This document shows positions 60,401 to 64,000 of a stretch of 64,000 bases of DNA, one piece after another. Made by a program: the position numbers and the translations under genes. Position 1 is the first letter of the stretch, and each line of letters starts with the position of its first letter. A model generated the notes under the pieces. The model did no database searches, was not told the origin of the DNA, and saw nothing but the letters and a program-made list of their open reading frames with translations. Source of the DNA: Bostrychus sinensis (Eukaryota > Chordata > Actinopteri > Gobiiformes > Eleotridae); the NCBI GenBank assembly GCA_020698575.1, contig CM036258.1, positions 23,766,795 to 23,830,794 on the forward strand. The letters are read 5' to 3'.

Positions 60401-62818
60401 AGCTCATAGCACCTTTAACTTATTTCTTATGTATCCAGGTACTAGATGGAAATTAGCTATTTAATTACAATCTGGTACAGTACATCTCTGTCTCCTTAAG
60501 CTTAATGTCCTTGCACATTGTCCCTCCCAAATAAAGACTTAACTAAACTGGGCCCTGTACTACAAAGCAGGATTAGAAAGTTAGCAAGGAAGCTTCTAGA
60601 TTAATCCTGAGTTTCTGGTATACAAAGCTGGTTCACTTTCTATCGACGTAGATCTCTATGGAAACATACACTGAACGGCTAACCTGGTCAGGAGCAGGAT
60701 AAGTTCCAGTATAAGAAAAGAAGAAGCTGCTCTTTGACCAAAATGAGTTGCCTGTGTTAAGGAGGAGGAGAAAAGTGCAGAGGAGAAAGGAAAAGTAGAA
60801 GTGCACAAGCGTCACAGCTGACACAAGGATAAGTAAAGTACCATGTTATTAAGTCGTAACTTTGTAAACACGTTTCTACAAGTAGATAAATGCTCAAATG
60901 ACATGGTACCGCTTATCCAGAGATGTCTGGGTAACACAGACAAATCCGGCATAAGTTCAACCAGCTTCGTAGTACAGGGTTCTGATCTAGTCCATGCATA
61001 TCCATTGACTGAATCGGCCTTTTCCCTTTGGACTTACTTAAAGATGTCTTGTGTTTCCAGATCTATGTGCAGCCCGTTAATGAAAAGAGCAGAGTCCCCA
61101 GGCTGGAGTCCCAACGTCCCTTTAAAAAACTATAGAGAAAGACAAGTCAGCATCAACAAAACACGCTGACATCAATCTTATGTATTTTCTAAACACAAAC
61201 CCACCTTTTTCATCATAAATTATATTGTCACACTACATGCTAGGCTGTAACAAGACAAGATGGCAGCCTTAAACAAGCCGTGACATCTCTATTTAAAGTC
61301 ACTGCTCACCGCAATCAAACTCTACACTAAATAAATGTAATTATTAGGGAAAGGTTCTTGCGTGTCTGTCAAGGGGAGGAAGAACACTCAAAGTCATTGT
61401 GCTGCAGTCAAATCTCTTTACAGCAAAACAAAGACATCAGATTAATCATATTCCAGAGACACTGCAATTACAGAACTTGTGTGTGTATGCGAAAAGGGGG
61501 AGTGAAAATGTGTCCAAACTACTTCAATCAATAATCATTTTGCTCAGCAGGACTCGGCGGTGCTTGCCAATGAGTTACAGATTTGGTAATTAGGACGTTT
61601 GCTGCACTCCCTACCCCCCCACCCCACCACCACACAAACTCCTGTCTGCAAGTCGAGGAAATGGAAAACAGCTGGAGAAGGACTGATGTGACAAGGGGCC
61701 CAAGACAAATGAAAAAACAATTACCTACTCAGTCAGCTTGTTTTGGGCAGAGCTGTCTTGGTGTTTTGGAGTGTTTACAGTTGATTGCATAATAAGGCAT
61801 AACAGAGTGCTCATTTTTCTAAAGGTGCCCAAGTGGTTGAGGGATAGCTCTGATTTTTAGCATTAGGAGCTAAATTTAACTTTCCTAATATTGTAAAAAT
61901 GTCTTTAAACTTAAAGAAGTATGTCTGAAAAGTGTTATGTTAATGAATAATCTAACGTTAACACAGCCAAAGTGAGTGAACCGCCACGCTATCCTCTGCT
62001 GCATATTATGAGTTTGAGAATATTTTAAGACACAATTAACATGATTCTATTTAAAACTTAAAATATATTCCAAACAACCTAGTTGTCACACTCTTAATTT
62101 GGGGAAGCAGACAGGAGCAATGGCACCGGAGCTAAATTATCTACCTCCATAAACTGGGACACTTTTATTTTAAACGCCGGTCTACAGAGGATATTTACGT
62201 GTTAATATGTCCATGGAAAAAAGGCCTTTAGACTTCCACTTTGGGGTGCTGGTATTTAGGAGTAGTAAGTTATCCTGTAGTATAAATGAGGAACAGAAAA
62301 TAGCAGTCATGCGATGAAAAAATGCAAGTAAATCCCTTCTGCTACACACACTTGCAATCATAGTACTTTTTGAAGTTGTGGAAGCCTTGTTAGGACATTT
62401 TACTTGCCCTCATTAGCAGCCATACATAACACAAAGCATATGCCATTGCTCCTGTTTGCTTCTCTAAACTGGAAGTGTGCTGACAGTAAAGTTAGTGATC
62501 CCTAAGCGTCCCATAGCCTTCCTTAGTTAAAAAAATTATATTATTTGTAGTAAACAAAGTCATACCTTCTGGTTCTCTCCGATTTCTTTGCGGATCTCAG
62601 AGCTGACGACTGTTTTAGTGATGGATCTGGAGAGGAGAAAAGAAACAAACTGAGCCAGAGATCTATGGATACATAAACTTTTTTGTTAGCGAGCATGTTT
62701 CTTATTATTGTTGTATACCTGGCTTTGGTGGGGAAGTTCTGACTCAAGTCTTTCATCACATTTAGGGCATCAACAGCGGGGGCAGCCAGGATGCGAGCGG
62801 CTGTCTGGTAACTCAGAT
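42388..62818 (-). CDS. uggt1: UDP-glucose:glycoprotein glucosyltransferase 1, 5' end outside window
   Basis: ER-lumen folding sensor that re-glucosylates N-glycans of misfolded glycoproteins so that calnexin and calreticulin rebind them. Exons in transcript order: 62719-62818, 62566-62626, 61038-61129, 58675-58825, 58475-58594, 58309-58394, 57402-57537, 57184-57315, 56065-56229, 55855-55975, 55685-55783, 54196-54290, 53916-54122, 53698-53829, 52227-52357, 52057-52152, 51878-51980, 51678-51757, 50668-50857, 50384-50542, 50215-50300, 50053-50137, 47099-47187, 46880-46984, 46716-46800, 46043-46225, 45795-45955, 45569-45683, 45371-45487, 44490-44637, 42388-42407. Visible: 1215 residues plus stop, one frame; about 330 N-terminal residues and the signal peptide are missing. 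Thioredoxin-like and beta-sandwich sensor regions precede the GT24 domain (about 915-1190) with DAD at 1026-1028. QREHLDPDELETVTMQKILE fits UGGT1, not UGGT2. The C-terminus is HTEL. Confidence 0.95.
42808..43997. mobile_element. TA-target MITE with ATAAGTCGC repeats, middle of the nest
   Basis: Flanked by TA on both sides (42806-42807, 43998-43999). The left end reads CCATATTTGCCGGACTATAA, the right end in reverse CCATCGCACTTTTTTTCCAT, with repeated subterminal ACTATAAGTCGCA / ACTATAAGTTGCA units in opposite orientations. Inserted into the hAT element (the flanks rejoin as AGACCAAGTAAATCCTGG) and itself interrupted by the third element. Confidence 0.7.
43208..43857. mobile_element. TA-target MITE with ATAAGGCGC repeats, inner of the nest
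   Basis: Both flanks are TA (43206-43207, 43858-43859). Terminal inverted repeats of 26 bases beginning CCGTATTTTCC differ at one position, and the subterminal motif ATTATAAGGCGCA recurs inside both ends. The sequence motifs are related to, but distinct from, those of the element it sits in. The 650-bp interior is non-coding. The superfamily cannot be named with certainty. Confidence 0.85.
44490..47187 (-). other. uggt1: uggt1 GT24 catalytic-domain exons
   Basis: Exons from 46984 down to 44490 encode the glucosyltransferase fold: INIFSVASGHLYERFLR, MLSVLKHTKTPVKFWFLKNY, the sugar-nucleotide and metal-binding VDADQ at the end of exon 46043-46225, YGYTPFCESRREMDGYRFWK, and LPQEWLWCETWCDD. All of these match the conserved GT24 family core, so the enzyme should be active. 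The 2.9-kb intron upstream (47188-50052) separates it from the sensor part and is full of mobile DNA. Confidence 0.95.
47643..49335. mobile_element. TTAA-flanked inverted-repeat element
   Basis: The 20-base sequence TTAAAGAGTAACTCACCCCT at 47639-47658 is repeated exactly in reverse at 49320-49339. With TTAA as the target (47639-47642 and 49336-49339) the terminal inverted repeat is AGAGTAACTCACCCCT, as in piggyBac-type elements. It has no recognisable transposase. Removing the hAT insertion leaves about 950 bases. Confidence 0.75.
48108..48847. mobile_element. hAT-type MITE with perfect 8-bp target duplication
   Basis: Flanked by CTAATTTG at 48100-48107 and 48848-48855, exactly. Ends CAGTGTTGGG and CCCAACACTG are inverted repeats, and the subterminal regions are rich in GTAACTAGTTAC-like motifs in both orientations. 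It is 740 bp long, non-coding, and sits inside the TTAA element. Confidence 0.9.
49527..49695 (-). mobile_element. LINE-type 3' repeat fragment, family D, inverted
   Basis: Plus-strand text CATTCATTTTCTACCGCTTA, GGCGGGGTACACCCTGGACA and CAGACAGACAACCATTCACT is the reverse of the unit at 27450-27615. This is a very common fish repeat end, here followed by ATTCACT-type short repeats. Confidence 0.6.
49718..49776. repeat. Near-perfect hairpin with 24-bp arms
   Basis: Arms 49718-49741 and 49753-49776 are reverse complements except for one position, separated by 11 bases (CATGCATATAT). Core arm: CAATTCTTTGATACTGATAT. It could form a stable foldback in RNA or be the end of a foldback element. It lies in a uggt1 intron next to the LINE-type fragment. 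Confidence 0.85.
52358..53697. other. uggt1 intron with decayed repeat
   Basis: The stretch from about 52960 to 53460 matches a family I recognise from fish genomes by the phrases TGTTCAATACTTTTTCCCCA and GGTACTGACATCTAGTGAAA, with TTCAATACTTT and TTCAGTACCTATTTTG near its ends. AAAGGGACTATATTATGCTT at 52510 is another common fish repeat start, also seen in reverse near 40890. No exon seen. Confidence 0.5.
54552..55420. mobile_element. Harbinger-like MITE
   Basis: Left end GGGTGGATTCACACCAAAAG and right end in reverse GGGTGGAGTCACACCAGAAG match at 18 of 20 bases, and both are flanked by TTA (54549-54551, 55421-55423), the 3-bp target typical of PIF/Harbinger elements. Non-coding; carries a nested second element at 54587-55005. 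Lies in a uggt1 intron. Confidence 0.75.
54587..55005. mobile_element. Short-terminus MITE nested in the Harbinger-like element
   Basis: Starts CTAGGGGTATAAG and ends GATAACCCTAG, an inverted pair of about 10 bases, with TATTTA on both sides (54581-54586 and 55006-55011). The interior is rich in CAATATATTGCAATATT-type palindromes and ends with short GATGAAT repeats. The CTAGGGGTGTAA start is common in fish hAT-like MITEs. Confidence 0.6.
56420..57140 (+). mobile_element. Non-LTR retrotransposon fragment, antisense to uggt1
   Basis: The plus strand encodes the end of a reverse-transcriptase ORF2: TIYHASLRFITNCKA, then YSQVGWPALAIRRTSHWYTF, IYKAMLGLLPTYICTLL and HTELGKKAFVHSAP, followed by broken frame. 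The 3' end reads CCAGGACTCCCTTGAAAAAG, TTTTTAATCTCAATGGGACT, GGTTAAATAAAGGTTGG and a short A-rich tail, which I recognise as a common teleost LINE end. It is 5'-truncated and lies in a uggt1 intron. Confidence 0.8.
59560..59760 (+). mobile_element. Decayed LINE ORF2 C-terminal remnant
   Basis: Plus-strand text, with at least one frameshift, gives EWNNLPTDLKDSHKLCN then FTREFKKWLS, the W-N-x-L-P block that ends many fish non-LTR reverse transcriptases. It is too broken to classify and lies antisense in a uggt1 intron. Confidence 0.55.
60115..60414 (+). mobile_element. TTAA-flanked MITE, copy 3 of 3 (best preserved ends)
   Basis: Starts AGGTACTGTAAACAGCATGC directly after TTAA (60111-60114) and ends AGCTCATAGCACCT directly before TTAA (60415-60418). 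The ends are imperfect inverted repeats, and this copy shows the target site cleanly, which defines the family boundaries used for the copies at 15438 and 20587. Confidence 0.8.
61130..62565. other. uggt1 intron, no recognisable feature
   Basis: About 1.4 kb between two uggt1 exons. AT-rich with a C-rich run at 61614-61630. No repeat family, RNA gene or extra exon was recognised. Confidence 0.55.
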
Positions 62819-64000
62819 CTGGGAGAGAGGGAAACATACAAGAGTCAACAGACAAGGTTCATACACTTTTTTGCCGAGAATTTTCCATGACTTTTACAAA
62901 ACTTATGATTAAATTTCCATGTCACAAAAAATAACTTACATATTAATTAACAGTTTTCAAAATGATCAACATGGTACATTAGAAACATACTTTTTAATTA
63001 AAATTGCAAGTTAGTTAAAGAAAAAAAACTGTTGGGTTCTTCGCACCAAAATATGATTTTCCATTAATTTTACTGACCTAAAGCCTACTCAGCATTGATT
63101 AAAAGATAATTATGCTTGGTAAGTTAGTTCAGAACATATTTTTTAAAAAGTAAATAAAGATATAAAGTAACCATCTATCCTGTTTTAAAGCATTGAGAAC
63201 GTGGCTAAGCAGACAACGTTTCTAGTTTTCTTTGTCTGGTGGCTCATTTTGAGTTTGACGATTACAGAAATGAAGATCCATCATCAGTGCAGAGACAGGG
63301 CTCTGTGCTTTAGCCAATGCTTTTAACAAAGTTAGTATAAAGACGTTAATGGTGTTATTACAATCTGAACTGGGCTAATGTGTGGCCAGATAACTGTTTA
63401 CATTTCTAAAACTTTTCCAGGGCCTGGAAATTGCATTTAAAAATTCCATGACTTTTACAGGTTTTCCATGACTGTACAAACCCTGAATAGAGAATGAGGA
63501 AAATTTGCATTAATATAACACAATACTGACTTTAGAGTGATTTGCAACTATCTTTAATATGCATCACATACTAAAGTGATTTTTGGGCAATCAGTTTTTT
63601 CATGTATTCATGTAAAGGCCCTAATACTGTTATGAAAGGAGGAGAGCCTTTTTAGTCAGGTGTTTTAATATTGACTTGATTTGGTACAAAGTGCTACAAT
63701 GTCTTATGTTTTACAATAGGGGCATGGGGAGATTAAGCTCAGGAGTAGCTTAAGGCAGTTGAAGATGTTTTGTGCGCAGTGAGCCTGTCTGTCTGGTGTT
63801 ATAGCCTGTGTGATTACTGCCCTCTGGAGATCCCCCTCTATCTGTAAACACACAGAGTTAATGAGCCCCAGGGGCCACAAGATAAAGACAGCACAGACAG
63901 ACAGCCTCCTTGTCCCAGAAACAGCCTTATGTCTTCTATCCTGACCACAGACACTGACACAAATGAGATTCTGTATACGACAATGAGGACTGTATTAGCT
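62819..64000. other. uggt1 intron, right edge of window
   Basis: After the last visible acceptor of uggt1 (exon start 62818 on the minus strand, phase needing one base from upstream) no further exon is seen to the end of the window. The next upstream exon must be beyond position 64000. The left half is a hAT-like MITE (62853-63485). Confidence 0.65.
62853..63485. mobile_element. hAT-like MITE with CAGGGTTTGTACAG ends
   Basis: Left end CAAGGTTCATACAC and right end in reverse CAGGGTTTGTACAG are imperfect inverted repeats, each followed inward by TTTCCATGACTTTTAC-type text in mirrored order. This is a common fish MITE arrangement. A target duplication is not clear, so the superfamily is tentative. 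Confidence 0.6.

Larger units (their letters stand above)
58826..61037. other. uggt1 intron with LINE remnant and MITE
   Basis: Contains a short LINE ORF2 remnant (59560-59760) and the best-preserved copy of the TTAA-flanked MITE (60115-60414). The remainder (58826-59550, 60415-61030) shows no exon, RNA gene or clear repeat. Confidence 0.6.

Noticed and set aside
1..64000. CRISPR array, prophage, operon or bacterial defence system
   Set aside because: Every gene is an intron-containing vertebrate gene, and no regularly spaced direct repeats with unique spacers are present.

Overview
This is a gene-dense piece of a vertebrate nuclear genome, almost certainly a teleost fish. The evidence is short GT-AG exons in compact AT-rich introns, five genes in 64 kb, and many small fish-type DNA transposons (hAT, TTAA, TA and Harbinger-like MITEs), a tRNA-derived SINE and LINE remnants. 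The species cannot be named from the sequence.

Five protein genes cover the window. From left to right they are: (1) pcnt (pericentrin), + strand, 613-19877, 5' end outside the window, 33 exons joined in one frame to 2255 residues, ending in a PACT domain; (2) senp2 (SUMO protease), + strand, 21316-26760, 17 exons, 580 residues, complete; (3) ola1 (Obg-like ATPase 1), + strand, 30092-34270, 10 coding exons, 395 residues, complete; (4) an sp3-type Sp/KLF transcription factor, + strand, 36092-39505, 8 exons, 630 residues; (5) uggt1 (ER glycoprotein folding sensor glucosyltransferase), - strand, 62818 down to 42388, 31 exons, 1215 C-terminal residues, with its 5' end beyond position 64000. In every case the exon lengths and phases add up to an uninterrupted frame, which supports the splice sites chosen. 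sp3 and uggt1 converge tail to tail.

The genes do not form a pathway: centrosome scaffold, SUMO protease, translational-type ATPase, transcription factor and ER quality-control enzyme. ola1 next to sp3 matches the human 2q31 arrangement as I remember it.

The rest is introns and intergenic DNA rich in mobile-element remnants. The clearest are a three-level nest of DNA elements in the last uggt1 intron, a hAT element inside a TTAA element in another uggt1 intron, a hAT-like element inside a Harbinger-like MITE, and a polyA-tailed retroposon with a 14-bp target duplication between senp2 and ola1 that was itself hit by a hAT element. I saw no CRISPR array, rRNA or functional tRNA gene, and no new multi-gene system. 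The most unusual points are the apparent loss of the Sp box and of the upstream AUG in sp3, a 21-bp in-frame candidate microexon in pcnt, a GC-AG intron in senp2, and a UGGT C-terminus (HTEL) carried alone on a tiny last exon.
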